Origin: Actinomycetota bacterium | GTDB taxonomy: Bacteria > Actinomycetota > Geothermincolia > Fen-727 > Anoxymicrobiaceae | DNA: 23,709 nucleotides | Assembly (NCBI GenBank): GCA_018894655.1 | Contig: JAHIPE010000112.1 | Coordinates: forward strand, 1 to 23,709 | Direction of reading: 5' to 3' | Part shown: positions 15,243 through 23,529 of the stretch, in pieces | How the letters are laid out: every line of letters begins with the position of its first letter | Numbering within the stretch: the stretch's first letter is position 1 | The notes under the pieces: generated by a model | What the model was told of the DNA's origin: nothing | Seen by the model: the letters and a program-made list of their open reading frames with translations, nothing else | Databases searched by the model: none | Position numbers and translations under genes: made by a program

Positions 15243-15414
15243 GGGCCGGCCCCGAACCGGCCCCACACCCCTTGAGCCGCGCCTCTCAGGCGCGGCTCTG
15301 TTCAGCCCCGGGCGGCCTAAGAGACCGCCCTCAAGGGTTTGGGTGAGGGGCCGGCCCCGAACCGGCCCTCAAGGGTTTGGGTGGGCTCCGGGCCGGCCCC
15401 GAACCGGCCCTCAA
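15243..15414. repeat. Cluster of G+C-rich hairpin repeats after larC
   Basis: Three identical 21-nt hairpins, GGGCCGG-ccccgaa-CCGGCCC, occur at 15243-15263, 15348-15368 and 15390-15410. Between them are GAGCCGCGCC-tctca-GGCGCGGCTC (15274-15298) and GGGCGG...CCGCCC (15310-15330). The tail TCAAGGGTTTGGGTG follows two of them (15331-15345 and 15369-15383), and TCAAACGGGG follows the last. A sixth relative lies at 20726-20746. This fills the gap of about 280 bp between larC and the next gene. No T-run follows, so simple terminators are unlikely. Confidence 0.8.
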
Positions 15415-15475
15415 ACGGGGGACGCCGCGTCTCGTAGCGCCGTCATCTTGCCGGCATCCGGGGGTCCGTGGCGGG

Positions 15476-16582
15476 TTACTCCGACCTCATTATGAAGCGA
15501 AGCTCCGTTTCGTTGTTGTCGATCTTCTTCTCGTCCTTCACGGGCCCCGCCTTGATCTTCAAGATGTTCACCTTGTCGGAGCCGGTTGCGGGCTTCAGAT
15601 CTTCAAACACCAGCGCCGCGGTTTCGCCCGCCTTCAACCTTGTTATCTTCTGCGTTTCCTTCTGTGGCGTCCCCTCCGGGTCAATCTCCAACGTAATCAC
15701 AACCGGGATGTCCTCCTCCACCTGGTTGCCCTGATTCTCCACCGTTACCTTCACGGTAAACGTGGTGGAGAGCGGCAGTATGGACACCCCCGACTCGGTG
15801 CGGTCCGCCCTTGCCGGTGACGTCGTCACACCGGCAATCGCCACACCGTGTACCTTATCCCCGGTCTCGGAGCCCGACAGCCTCTGGATGTAGCTGACGA
15901 CCGCCGCCGTGCACGCTTCGTCCATGTTCGGCACGTACGCCGAATCCGCCACCTTCTCAAAGCTCAAGTTCGCCGCTTTGAGCTTCGCCTCGAGGCTATC
16001 CCTGAACCGCTGGAGCGATTCGTCACCGACCACGAGGTCCATTAACCCTTCACCCATCATGGCCACCGCTTTCTCGGTGTCCTTGTTTTCAAGCACGTCG
16101 AGGATCGAGGCGCGGTACTTGTCGACGCCGGCTGTGCGCAGGTCGAACGTGAGCTCGAGCAGCGGCTGGAGTCCCGTCGCCTTCCCGGAGACCTTCATCT
16201 CCTTGGCTTCCTTGGCTGTCCCCTTGCAATCCTCCACCATCTGGGTCAGCTTGCGGGAAACGTCATCCCTGGAGACTTCCTCAATGCCGTTGCGCAGAGC
16301 GTCGAACTGCGTACCCACCGCCGCCGAGCGGGTGATAAGCTTGTTGGCCGCCGTGGTGTACTCCCGCAGTTCCTCGTTCTCCTTGGCCTGCTGGTTCCCG
16401 CCACAACCCTTGCCGAATACCCAGCAGAAAACGAGCGCCACTATTATCCCGGCGACGACGAGAACTGTTGTCCTTCTCTTCGTCATCGTGTTCTTGGAGG
16501 GCCTTGTCCGCCTTCCCCGGGAGGGCCTTCTCTTCTGGCCGGTGGAGTATCTTGGCTGATTGCTTCTAGTGAACTTCGCCAT
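15476..16582 (-). CDS. Membrane-anchored protein with C-terminal CARDB-like domain, unknown function
   Basis: 368 aa. A very basic cytoplasmic N-terminus (1-38, rich in Arg, Ser and Lys) precedes one transmembrane helix (about 39-56), so the rest is probably extracytoplasmic. Residues 65-200 are helical. The C-terminal part (about 265-360: FTVKVTVENQGNQVEEDIPV, then LKAGETAALVFEDL and KIDNNETELRF) resembles the Ig-like CARDB adhesion domain. An alternative is a lipoprotein or secretion substrate, but the cysteine at 60 lacks a proper lipobox. AGG lies just before the start. Confidence 0.7.
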   Translation of the reverse strand: MAKFTRSNQPRYSTGQKRRPSRGRRTRPSKNTMTKRRTTVLVVAGIIVALVFCWVFGKGCGGNQQAKENEELREYTTAANKLITRSAAVGTQFDALRNGIEEVSRDDVSRKLTQMVEDCKGTAKEAKEMKVSGKATGLQPLLELTFDLRTAGVDKYRASILDVLENKDTEKAVAMMGEGLMDLVVGDESLQRFRDSLEAKLKAANLSFEKVADSAYVPNMDEACTAAVVSYIQRLSGSETGDKVHGVAIAGVTTSPARADRTESGVSILPLSTTFTVKVTVENQGNQVEEDIPVVITLEIDPEGTPQKETQKITRLKAGETAALVFEDLKPATGSDKVNILKIKAGPVKDEKKIDNNETELRFIMRSE

Positions 16583-16613
16583 TTACCTAACCCTGGTAAC
16601 CGCCCATGTCGCC

Positions 16614-16700
16614 TGGTGGGCGAGGAGGGATTCGAACCCTCAAGCTCTTGCGAGCACAGGACCCTGAACCCTGCGTGTCTGCCAGTTCCACCACTCGCCC
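16614..16700 (-). tRNA. tRNA-Leu(CAG)
   Basis: 87 nt including encoded CCA. The acceptor stem GGGCGAG pairs with CTCGCCC. The anticodon loop TTCAGGG gives anticodon CAG, with stem CAGGG/TCCTG. A long variable arm (GCTCGCAAGAGC region) and T arm GGTTCGAATCC are present. The gene has no duplicated 3' fragment nearby. Confidence 0.94.
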
Positions 16701-16744
16701 ACAAAAACAAAGTAAAAACCGCGAGGGCCGCGATATTGGATGGG

Positions 16745-17233
16745 TCACTCTTCCTCCCCTTCCTCCGTGGAGGTCAGGACGTCCACGATCTCCCCTCCGG
16801 TTGCCCTAACAAGGTCGTACGACCTTATCTTCAATATCGCGGCGGGCTCGCCGCTGCCAGTATATATCACATCCTCTCTCAGCGTGTAGTAGTCGATGTA
16901 CGCCGGCATCTCGGTCTTGTGAGCCACCGGTGGTGTGTCACCGGTGTGATAACCGGTCAGGGGCGGTATCTCATCGCTGGCGATCCGCTCTACTCCCTGG
17001 CCGCCCGTCACGCCCTTGAGCTTGGTGATGTCGACCTCCCGGTCCCCCGGGACGATTACGATCGAGGGCTCTCCGTCAATCCGGAACAACTCCACCCTGG
17101 CAAGCTGTTTGGGCTCGAGGCCAAGCGCGGCCGCCGCCCTCTGGATACTCCCGGCGCGCCCCGAGAACTTGAATACCTCGTGCGGGATATCCAGTTCCTG
17201 CAGGTAGTTATGAACGTCTACGCTCGAGTACAT
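16745..17233 (-). CDS. YbaK/EbsC-type aminoacyl-tRNA deacylase
   Basis: 162 aa from the ATG at 17233; the frame extends 38 codons further upstream, but the family starts near YSSVDVHNYLQEL. Members hydrolyse misacylated tRNAs such as Cys-tRNA(Pro). The body shows IPHEVFKFSGRAGSIQRAAA, LEPKQLARVELFRIDG, IVIVPGDREVDITKLK and PPLTGYHTGDTPPVAHK, in the order expected for the YbaK fold; the final glycine-rich stretch normally carries substrate-binding residues. It lies 44 bp downstream of tRNA-Leu's 5' end but on the same strand. Specificity cannot be read from sequence alone. Confidence 0.85.
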   Translation of the reverse strand: MYSSVDVHNYLQELDIPHEVFKFSGRAGSIQRAAAALGLEPKQLARVELFRIDGEPSIVIVPGDREVDITKLKGVTGGQGVERIASDEIPPLTGYHTGDTPPVAHKTEMPAYIDYYTLREDVIYTGSGEPAAILKIRSYDLVRATGGEIVDVLTSTEEGEEE

Positions 17234-17404
17234 ATCAACCAGTTCCCTGCCGGGGCGGCGGTAACAGCCGGACTCCCGGCTCCGGTGCCTTCCCGTATCA
17301 TCAAGGTGTTTCGGGGCGCGAGCAACTACCACCCCCGCGATGGGCAAGATCCTCGAAATCTCCGAAGTGCGTCAATGGCTTCCGTCGCCGAAAGAAAAAC
17401 GGCC

Positions 17405-17593
17405 TTACTTCAAACCGCCCTTGCGCCCTATCTTCTGATAGAACTCGGTGCCGTACCTCTTCTTGGTGGTCTGGCCGCCTTTCTTCCCTCCGGCGCTCCC
17501 GATCTTGCTGTAGAAATCGGAACCGTACTTCTTCTTTGTGGCCTGGCCACCCTTCCGGCCTGCCTCACTGCGGGTCATCTTCGCCTTCGCCAA
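17405..17593 (-). CDS. KGG-repeat stress-type small protein
   Basis: 62 aa with repeated Arg/Lys-Lys-Gly-Gly units: AGRKGGQATKKKYGSDFYSK, GGKKGGQTTKKRYGTEFYQK and a final GRKGGLK. Such KGG proteins (GsiB and con-10 type) are hydrophilic, disordered and linked to desiccation or general stress. The start is a TTG at 17593 with a perfect AAGGAGG 8 nt upstream, which makes this unusual start convincing. Divergent from the phasin pair. Confidence 0.88.
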   Translation of the reverse strand: MAKAKMTRSEAGRKGGQATKKKYGSDFYSKIGSAGGKKGGQTTKKRYGTEFYQKIGRKGGLK

Positions 17594-17626
17594 GAGTATC
17601 GCCTCCTTACTGCTCTCTTCTCAACT

Positions 17627-17654
17627 CTAACCGGCTCTACGAGAAGCCGATTAG
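17627..17654 (-). promoter_or_regulatory. Stem-loop in the leader of the KGG gene
   Basis: On the minus strand CTAATCGGCT and AGCCGGTTAG pair over 10 positions (one T-G wobble) around an 8-nt loop. The stem ends about 20 nt upstream of the AAGGAGG ribosome binding site, so it should be transcribed. It could stabilise the mRNA or regulate translation; the sequence gives no more. Confidence 0.45.
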
Positions 17655-17735
17655 GAAGCTATCCGCTTTCTTATTATCGCACTGTGGAGATGACAATTCC
17701 AGTTGGTTGCTCCCCTTTGGCGCCGCGTGCCTAAC

Positions 17736-17763
17736 TTGACATTGATTATTGGGTGTATATAAT
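17736..17763 (+). promoter_or_regulatory. Near-consensus housekeeping-sigma promoter for the phasin-like pair
   Basis: TTGACA (17736-17741) and TATAAT (17758-17763) match both consensus hexamers exactly, with a 16-bp spacer. They lie about 65 bp upstream of the first phasin-like gene. Such a perfect match is rare in this G+C-rich sequence and predicts strong constitutive expression. Confidence 0.85.
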
Positions 17764-17827
17764 TTTACTACTTTGGGCAGCGAACGAGTTGTGATTTATT
17801 TCACTTGAGCTGGAGGGAGGTGTAACC

Positions 17828-18136
17828 GTGGAACCAAAGGACGTTCCGTACCTTCTTCTGGGTGCCATGAGTACCATCAGGGAAGAGACGAAGAAGACCG
17901 TCGACGAGCTTGTCGACAAAGGCAAGAAGGGCTCGGGCAGAGGGGCCAAGGGCCTGGCCCAGGCCGACAGGGTGGTCAAGGACCTCGTTGAAAAAGGCAA
18001 GAAAGATCGGGAGGACCTCCTCAGCGCCATAGGCAAAGAGGTCACCCGGATTCTCGATAACATGGGGGCTATAACCAAGAACGACATCAGGTCGCTGGAG
18101 AAGAAGCTCGTCAGAATCGAGAAGAAGATTAAGTAG
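17828..18136 (+). CDS. Phasin-like small helical protein (first of a tandem pair)
   Basis: 102 aa, GTG start preceded by GGAGGGAGG. The protein is almost entirely charged amphipathic helix (EETKKTVDELVDKGKK, VVKDLVEKGKKDREDLLSAI, then SLEKKLVRIEKKI), with the short N-terminal motif PYLLLGAM. This is the look of phasins, which coat polyhydroxyalkanoate granules or act as chaperones. It is homologous along its length to the next gene. No polyhydroxyalkanoate synthase is in the window, so the substrate or granule is uncertain. Confidence 0.7.
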   Translation: MEPKDVPYLLLGAMSTIREETKKTVDELVDKGKKGSGRGAKGLAQADRVVKDLVEKGKKDREDLLSAIGKEVTRILDNMGAITKNDIRSLEKKLVRIEKKIK

Positions 18137-18184
18137 GCGCGGCAACGCATCGGGAACTAGCATACGAAGAAATGAGGTATTGAC

Positions 18185-18601
18185 ATGGAACTAAGCGACA
18201 TGCCTTATCTCTTGCTCGGAGCCCTAGCGTCGGTCAGGGATGACTCCGTAAAGACCGTCGATGACATGGTAGGGAAGGGCAAGGAACTCGCTGAAGGCAC
18301 GGTGTCGAAGGCCAAGGGCATAGCCGAGGACAAGAGGTTGGAGACGACGATCCAGGAGCTTGTCAAGAAGGGCAAGAAGGAGAGCGAGGAGCTCGTGGAA
18401 GCGGTCAGCAAGGTGATAAAGGACACGCTCGACTCCCTGGGGATCGTCACCAAGTCTGACATCAAGGAGATCGACAACAAGCTTACCGATCTCGAGAAGA
18501 AGATCACCGGAAAGCCCGCCAAGAAGAAGGCGAGGAAGAAGCCGGCAAGGAAGAAGCCCGCCAAGAAGAAGGCGAGGAAGAAGCCGGCAAAGAAGGCGTA
18601 G
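18185..18601 (+). CDS. Phasin-like protein with histone H1-like lysine-rich tail (second of the pair)
   Basis: 138 aa. The first 110 residues parallel the preceding protein (DMPYLLLGALASVRDD, ELVKKGKKESEELVEAV, then ITKSDIKEI-type ending LTDLEKKI). The last 28 residues are two copies of a Pro-Ala-Lys-Lys-Lys-Ala-Arg repeat, like histone H1 or the DNA-binding tail of PhaF phasins. PhaF links storage granules to the nucleoid, so a similar tether is plausible here. GAGGT precedes the start; the gene is 48 bp after its paralogue and presumably shares its promoter. Confidence 0.75.
   Translation: MELSDMPYLLLGALASVRDDSVKTVDDMVGKGKELAEGTVSKAKGIAEDKRLETTIQELVKKGKKESEELVEAVSKVIKDTLDSLGIVTKSDIKEIDNKLTDLEKKITGKPAKKKARKKPARKKPAKKKARKKPAKKA
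18515..18598 (+). repeat. Two 42-bp tandem repeats coding the lysine-rich tail
   Basis: Units 18515-18556 and 18557-18598 are identical for about the first 34 bp and nearly so afterwards. They encode the 14-residue unit PAKKKARKKPARKK and a slightly changed second copy. Copy number could vary by slippage between strains. Confidence 0.8.
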
Positions 18602-18624
18602 GCGGCTTCTGGCGGACAGAAAAT

Positions 18625-18657
18625 ACCCGTGACCTTATGGCCGCGGGTTTTTCTTTT
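18625..18657 (+). terminator. Intrinsic terminator after the phasin-like pair
   Basis: ACCCGTGACC and GGCCGCGGGT form a 10-position stem with one mismatch and one wobble around TTAT, followed directly by TTTTTCTTTT. It lies 24 bp after the second phasin stop codon. Confidence 0.85.
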
Positions 18658-18718
18658 CCCACAGTTGTCCGCGCCTTTCTGCCCGTTCCCCGCGAAAGCC
18701 GCCGGCCGGCGGCTTGCT

Positions 18719-20461
18719 TCAGTCCAGGAACGCTTCCTCGCTGGTTCCCCGTGCAGGCTCGTCAGGAGGTGTTGGGGGTAATATCGGCCCGGGTTCCACC
18801 GCGGGACCCCCGGCTACGATCTCTGCCGGCTCCTGGAGGTCTCCGAAAGGCAGTACCCTCTCTCTTGATTTCCGGGAGACCGTGTTGCCAACGATGCCCA
18901 TGAGCAACAGCAGGGCGCCGACTCCAAGGGCGATGTCGAAGTAGACCAGCATCAACGACCCCGAGGTGCTGAAAGCCTGGAGCACCGCGCCCTTGTACAG
19001 GCCCGCCGCCCCCCCCTTCCACAGGAACTGGCATCCTATTCGTATGTAGAGGGAGGCGGGAAGCGCCGCCGCTATGACGACCACTCCCGCGCCGATTACC
19101 TTTCCCCACCCGCGGCAGAATATCAGGAACGGTGCCGCAAACAGCAGGGCCATGACCCCCAGGATTATCATCGGCCAGACAAGTGCCTGGTGCGTTTTTC
19201 GGTTCAAAGAGGCGAGGAGCGTCTCGCACGTCGCCTTCCCCCTCTCCTCACCGACGCCCTGCGCGGGTTTCATCGGGAGGTCGCTGTAGTATCCCTGGTT
19301 GTATGTCTGGCGCCCGACCTCGAGGACGACCCTATCGGCAAGCTCCTCGGACCCCAGGGACAATATTTCCTCAGCCCCTATGGATATGTCGACCCCGATA
19401 TCAGGTATTACCAGCTGCGCGTTCTTCTTGCGCGCTTTCACCTTGAGATCCTGGTAGTTCTCCTCTACCGCGCTTCTCACACCGGTGGCGTCATCTATCA
19501 CCGGTACCATTATCTCCCGGGCCGCGCCCTGCCCTGATATTCTGTGTAGCCCCGCCGTGGTGATGGTCATGAACAGTAGCAGGGTGGTTAATATCCCGAA
19601 CACCCACTTGATATCAACGCGCCAGTGGGTGCTTTCGGCCCGGGTTAGTTCCTCGAACCCGGCATCCTCAATTGGTTGAAACGGCGATAGCGGGACGCCC
19701 GGCGGTAACTGGCAGACACCACCCCCGGGCGGGAGGAATGCCGGTGGATAGAGAGATGGGGGTATCACCGGGACAGGCGGCTGCTGTGGTACAACCGGTA
19801 TCGGCCCGGTCTGCTCGTCGGGCTGGCGTCCTTCCCCCACTTCCACCGGAGGGCCTTGCTGGTATCCCGGGGGGTAACCGTAGAACTGTGGAGGAGGATA
19901 TACCGCTGGGTACCAGGCAGGTTGCGGCGGGTAGTATCCGTATCCCTGGAACCCCGGGGGTTGTTGCATTGCCGCCTCAGGGGACGCAGGCTCCCGTGGC
20001 CGGCCTGTCTCATCGGCTTCAGTGCCGGCTTCCGGCGGGTGTGCCGCCACCGTCCCTTCGCCAGCACTCTCACCCGTCGGTGGAGCAGGCGATACCGGGG
20101 ACTTGCCCACCTCGTTGACCACCGGGGGCGGGGGGGCGGGCCTTCCCGCGGGTTCCGCCCGGCCTTTCTCTGCCGGGGCAGCCGCCGCGGGTTCCGCCTT
20201 GCGCCGCTTTCTGGAGGGCGGGCGGGCGGGCGGCTGCTGTGGCGCACCCGGGACTGGAGGCGGCACCCGTGGCGATGCCTTCCGCTCGACGGGGGCCCCG
20301 GGCTGCCCATCGATACCGTGTATCATGGGGGGCTCCGGGGCAGGGTACACCCGGCGCCCCGCTTCCTCCGGCGTCAGCCCGGTTTCGCTTCCGGCCTCGG
20401 CCGCTTCTTCTTTCTTCTTGCGCCTCTTGCTGCGCTTCCTGTGTTTTTTCTCATAGGCCAT
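18719..20461 (-). CDS. Large proline-rich membrane protein, unknown function
   Basis: 580 aa. A lysine/arginine-rich start (1-18) is followed by about 250 residues of disordered Pro/Ala/Glu-rich sequence, including a Tyr-Pro-rich block (about 172-200, GYYPPQPAWYPAVYPPP). Four transmembrane helices follow at about 286-304, 427-448, 454-474 and 503-525. The loop between helices 1 and 2 (about 305-426) is a soluble domain containing QLVIPDIGVDISIGAEEI and a cysteine, probably outside the cell. The C-terminus is acidic and proline-rich. I know no family for it. GGGGG lies 5 nt before the ATG. Confidence 0.75.
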   Translation of the reverse strand: MAYEKKHRKRSKRRKKKEEAAEAGSETGLTPEEAGRRVYPAPEPPMIHGIDGQPGAPVERKASPRVPPPVPGAPQQPPARPPSRKRRKAEPAAAAPAEKGRAEPAGRPAPPPPVVNEVGKSPVSPAPPTGESAGEGTVAAHPPEAGTEADETGRPREPASPEAAMQQPPGFQGYGYYPPQPAWYPAVYPPPQFYGYPPGYQQGPPVEVGEGRQPDEQTGPIPVVPQQPPVPVIPPSLYPPAFLPPGGGVCQLPPGVPLSPFQPIEDAGFEELTRAESTHWRVDIKWVFGILTTLLLFMTITTAGLHRISGQGAAREIMVPVIDDATGVRSAVEENYQDLKVKARKKNAQLVIPDIGVDISIGAEEILSLGSEELADRVVLEVGRQTYNQGYYSDLPMKPAQGVGEERGKATCETLLASLNRKTHQALVWPMIILGVMALLFAAPFLIFCRGWGKVIGAGVVVIAAALPASLYIRIGCQFLWKGGAAGLYKGAVLQAFSTSGSLMLVYFDIALGVGALLLLMGIVGNTVSRKSRERVLPFGDLQEPAEIVAGGPAVEPGPILPPTPPDEPARGTSEEAFLD

Positions 20462-20772
20462 ATGTTCCCCCGCGGGAGGGTCCCGTTCTCAAGCGTACCG
20501 TACCGGGCCGTTTCTCCTACATTAATAGTATTCCCGCCTTCCGGCCTATTTCCCTTATCGCAAAGCCGTGACCGCCCATGGGAACCCACTCGAGTCGCGA
20601 CTCTTCGAGGGCGACTCTCAGTCAGCTCCGATGATTGGAGGTGGTCTTACTCCTGTGCGTATGTGTGTACGCCTCTTGTCTGGCGGTACTGCCGCTGTGA
20701 GGACAGCCCTCGGGTTCCGGTCTCCGGGCAGGCCCCGAACCTGCCCTCAATCGGGGGCTCTGGTCCGGCAAG
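20462..20772. repeat. Gap with hairpin repeats; no gene seen
   Basis: GAGTCGC...GCGACTC forms a hairpin at 20592-20617, and its flank, read on the minus strand (GACTGAGAGTCGCCC), repeats the sequence at 10210 in the other orientation. GGGCAGG-ccccgaa-CCTGCCC at 20726-20746 has the same loop as the hairpins after larC, followed by TCAATCGGGGG. I see no reading frame with a ribosome binding site here and no clear terminator for the flanking minus-strand gene. Confidence 0.6.
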
Positions 20773-23235
20773 TCAGGGAGTAAGTAGAAGCGTGCCAGCC
20801 GCTTCCTCGGCGACCTTCGCCCTGGTGTACGGTAGCGGCAGGTACTCGACCTTGTACCAGTGCGGGAAGTGGTCCTTGTAGTGGGGGCTCAACCGGTGTC
20901 CCGACTGGCCCACGTCAAGGACCGCTCTCGAGTTATCGAGATCGTTGAAGTCGATGAGCAGCCTCAGCACCGGCCCGGCGTAGGCCACGTGGCTCTCGGG
21001 GTCGGGAAGGATCTCCAGGTCGGCGCACCCGCCCATCGTCCCCCGGGCCAGTAACTGCGTGAGGTAATCGCTTGAAGGTGGCGAGGCGTTCACCGTGTCA
21101 CCCTCTCCGTCGCGGGGCACCGGCCCCACGTTCAGCAGCTTGTCCAGCGGCCAGAACAGGCCCAGCAGGTGCTGGCAGGTGAGGTGGTGCACGCGGCCCC
21201 ACTTCCACGAGGACTGATCCTTCGTCTCGAACACCCGGGCAAGCTCCAGGACGCCCTCCTCCAGCGAGTCAATGACAAGACGATCGTACGATGGGCATCC
21301 GGGCGGCAGCCAGTAGCCGTCTCCGCTCTGAATCAGGTTCTCTATCGCCAGGTTGACCGTGGTCCAGCCTTGCGTGTACTCGCGGTAGAGCGTGCTTCCC
21401 AGGCGGTGGCGGAGCAGCTTCTCCCTCAGGCGGTCCCACGAGTAGAAGTAGATGGTCATGGCCACCGAGTCGGCGCGAGCCTGGTGGTCCCACTCCTCCA
21501 GCCGACGGACAGCTTCAGTCGCCTCCGGGGAGAGCTCCTCGCCCGGGGCCGCGCTAACGGCCGCCTCGGCGAACCGCTTCCCGGGGAACGTGAACGCGTC
21601 CCCGTGGATCGCCGCCATCTCCTCGAGTGACCATTTCTCTTTCTCCCGGAGAAGCTGGGAGATCCTCCCGTTCCGATAAGGCGCCTCCCAGGCCCTTGTT
21701 ATTAGCTCCGGGTACCCCTCGCTGACCACCTTCGAGTTGGCGGTGACGATGAAGCCCTCTTCCGGGTTGAGCGCCCGTGGCATCCGGTCGAAGGGCACGT
21801 ACCCCTCCCACTCGCCCTCCCCATCCTCGCCGCGGACCGGCACGGTACCATCCCCCGTCGCCCGCCTCGGTATCTTCACTGCCGCAAGGTATCCGATGTT
21901 GCCGTCCACGTCGGCGTAGACCTGGCTCAACGCCGGCCCCACGAAGTCCTCCATGGCGCCGGTGAACTCGTCCCAGGACCGGGCTCGGTTCTGCTTTATC
22001 ATCGCCTGAAGCGAGTCCAGGGCGACGTTCCCGCTGACCCACTTCAACGCGAGGCCCTTGTCCCCCTTGCGCTTTATCACGGGGCCGTGGCGCGTGACCA
22101 GTATCTTGAGCACCCTCGGCCTGGAAAAGCGGACCTTCACCTCTTCATCGATGACCTCGGCCTCCAGCCACTCCCCCTTGAACCGGTAGCGGTTGGAGCC
22201 CTCGGACTCAAACGTCTCCACGTAGAGGTCCTGGGTATCCGGACAGAGACTGGTCGCGGTCCAGCCGCAGTACCCGTTGTGCCCGTAGGCTATCACCGGG
22301 AGGCCGGGGAACGTGGCGCCGATCACGTCCTGGCCGGGCGTTGTCAGGTGGCACAGGTAGAGGACGCCCGGCACGTTGTGCTGTATGTGAGGGTCGCCGG
22401 CGAGGATCGGCTTCCCGGTGTCGGTAAGCGCACCGCTCACCACCCAGTTGTTGGAGCCGAACACCGACCTGTGAGTCATGCCGGCGAGCCACTCCCCGCC
22501 CCCGGACTCTCCCCCGAAGTCCCAGTCTATCTCTTCGCCCGGCTCCAGGGTCGCCGCGTCCGGCCCCGGGCCGTCCACCTTGACCGGCGGGTTGTTATAG
22601 TCGGTGGTGCAGGGGAGGAGTTCCATGGCCCTCTCCATCCCTATGCTCCTTATCAGCTTCTCCCGCACCAGGTCGGCAAGCCAGAACGAGTCCAGCAACC
22701 AGGTGTAGAACAGGCCCAGGGTCAGGCAGTTGGCCGGCACCCACGGTTCCGGCCTCCCTCTCATCAGCATGAACTCGAACGGGAGCCTTGCCCGGCCCCG
22801 TGACAGGTAACAGTTGATGCCGTCGCAGAACGATTGTAGGCAATCCAGGGACTCGGGCTCGAGGCTGCCCACCAGGTCCCGGCCGATCCGCCCTATCCCT
22901 ATGGTGCGCATGAACCGGTCGACGTCCACGGCCATCGTGCCCACCACCTCGGAGAGCCTGCCCTGAGCAACCCGAAGCATCGACTCCATCTGCACCATTC
23001 GGTCCTGGGCCATCACGTAGCCGAGAGCCCTGTAGGCGTCGCTGTCGTTTCGCGCGGTGACGTGTGGAATGCCCGCCCGGTCGAACACGACCTCGACATC
23101 CTCCTCCAGGCACGGCAGGCGCATCTTCCCGCCCGTGCGGGGCATTGACATCCGCAGCCTCGTTGCAAGGTAGCCCGCGCCGCCGAAGAACGCGGCCGGC
23201 ACGCCCAGTCCCAGTAGCTTCCCGGCCTTCCGCAT
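20773..23235 (-). CDS. Penicillin acylase-family Ntn hydrolase
   Basis: 820 aa, full length for the family (penicillin G acylase, cephalosporin acylase and acyl-homoserine lactone acylases such as PvdQ). Residues 8-26 form an N-terminal hydrophobic signal or anchor, so the enzyme is exported. The alpha chain holds IPHVTARNDSDAYRALGYVMAQDR. Autocatalytic cleavage is expected between G260 and S261 (VFG-SNNWVVSG), and Ser261 becomes the nucleophile; the following AGDPHIQ and GHNGYCGWTAT are conserved beta-chain motifs. It hydrolyses an amide bond, but the substrate cannot be read from sequence: quorum signals, beta-lactams and peptides are all possible. GAGGTG precedes the start by 7 nt. Confidence 0.93.
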   Translation of the reverse strand: MRKAGKLLGLGVPAAFFGGAGYLATRLRMSMPRTGGKMRLPCLEEDVEVVFDRAGIPHVTARNDSDAYRALGYVMAQDRMVQMESMLRVAQGRLSEVVGTMAVDVDRFMRTIGIGRIGRDLVGSLEPESLDCLQSFCDGINCYLSRGRARLPFEFMLMRGRPEPWVPANCLTLGLFYTWLLDSFWLADLVREKLIRSIGMERAMELLPCTTDYNNPPVKVDGPGPDAATLEPGEEIDWDFGGESGGGEWLAGMTHRSVFGSNNWVVSGALTDTGKPILAGDPHIQHNVPGVLYLCHLTTPGQDVIGATFPGLPVIAYGHNGYCGWTATSLCPDTQDLYVETFESEGSNRYRFKGEWLEAEVIDEEVKVRFSRPRVLKILVTRHGPVIKRKGDKGLALKWVSGNVALDSLQAMIKQNRARSWDEFTGAMEDFVGPALSQVYADVDGNIGYLAAVKIPRRATGDGTVPVRGEDGEGEWEGYVPFDRMPRALNPEEGFIVTANSKVVSEGYPELITRAWEAPYRNGRISQLLREKEKWSLEEMAAIHGDAFTFPGKRFAEAAVSAAPGEELSPEATEAVRRLEEWDHQARADSVAMTIYFYSWDRLREKLLRHRLGSTLYREYTQGWTTVNLAIENLIQSGDGYWLPPGCPSYDRLVIDSLEEGVLELARVFETKDQSSWKWGRVHHLTCQHLLGLFWPLDKLLNVGPVPRDGEGDTVNASPPSSDYLTQLLARGTMGGCADLEILPDPESHVAYAGPVLRLLIDFNDLDNSRAVLDVGQSGHRLSPHYKDHFPHWYKVEYLPLPYTRAKVAEEAAGTLLLTP

Positions 23236-23415
23236 GTCAACACCTCACGATCGGCTATACCGGCCTTCAGCCGGCGTTTCACTCAAGCGAGCACCGGGCC
23301 AACGGCCTGTGGCGGGGCGCCGGGGAGACGCCTTCCCTTCACACTCGCCAGAAATGATAACACATCCCCCACTCAGGCATTTCGGTGTTTCTCGTGGAAT
23401 GCCCCGCCGTGCCCG
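23236..23415. other. Gap between divergent genes; small hairpins only
   Basis: The stretch contains short inverted repeats such as CCGGC-cttca-GCCGG (about 23260-23274) and no supported gene. Reading frames on both strands are short, lack ribosome binding sites and have no recognisable protein content. It presumably carries the promoter of the acylase gene. Confidence 0.4.
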
Positions 23416-23444
23416 CTGACCCACCACGTGCCATTTGTTATAAT
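23416..23444 (+). promoter_or_regulatory. Candidate promoter for the gene at the right edge
   Basis: TATAAT (23439-23444) is preceded at 17 bp by CTGACC (23416-23421), which keeps the central TGAC of the -35 consensus. It points to the small open frame starting at 23530, leaving a leader of about 80 nt. Confidence 0.55.
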
Positions 23445-23529
23445 CCAGGCAGCCCCCATCGGGAGGATCACGCTTCCACGGGCTCGGCGTTGGGCCGCGG
23501 CAGGCGCTTTAACATCGGAGGTTACGGTG

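Noticed and set aside
16616..17734. Long plus-strand open frame of 372 codons
   Set aside because: It runs through tRNA-Leu and antisense to the YbaK-like and KGG genes, which have clear family sequence.
20726..20750. Intrinsic terminator for the acylase gene
   Set aside because: The hairpin has no T-run on the minus strand and belongs to the dispersed repeat family.
19856..20881. Plus-strand open frame of 341 codons opposite the proline-rich protein
   Set aside because: Arg/Gly-rich antisense of proline codons, and it crosses hairpin repeats.
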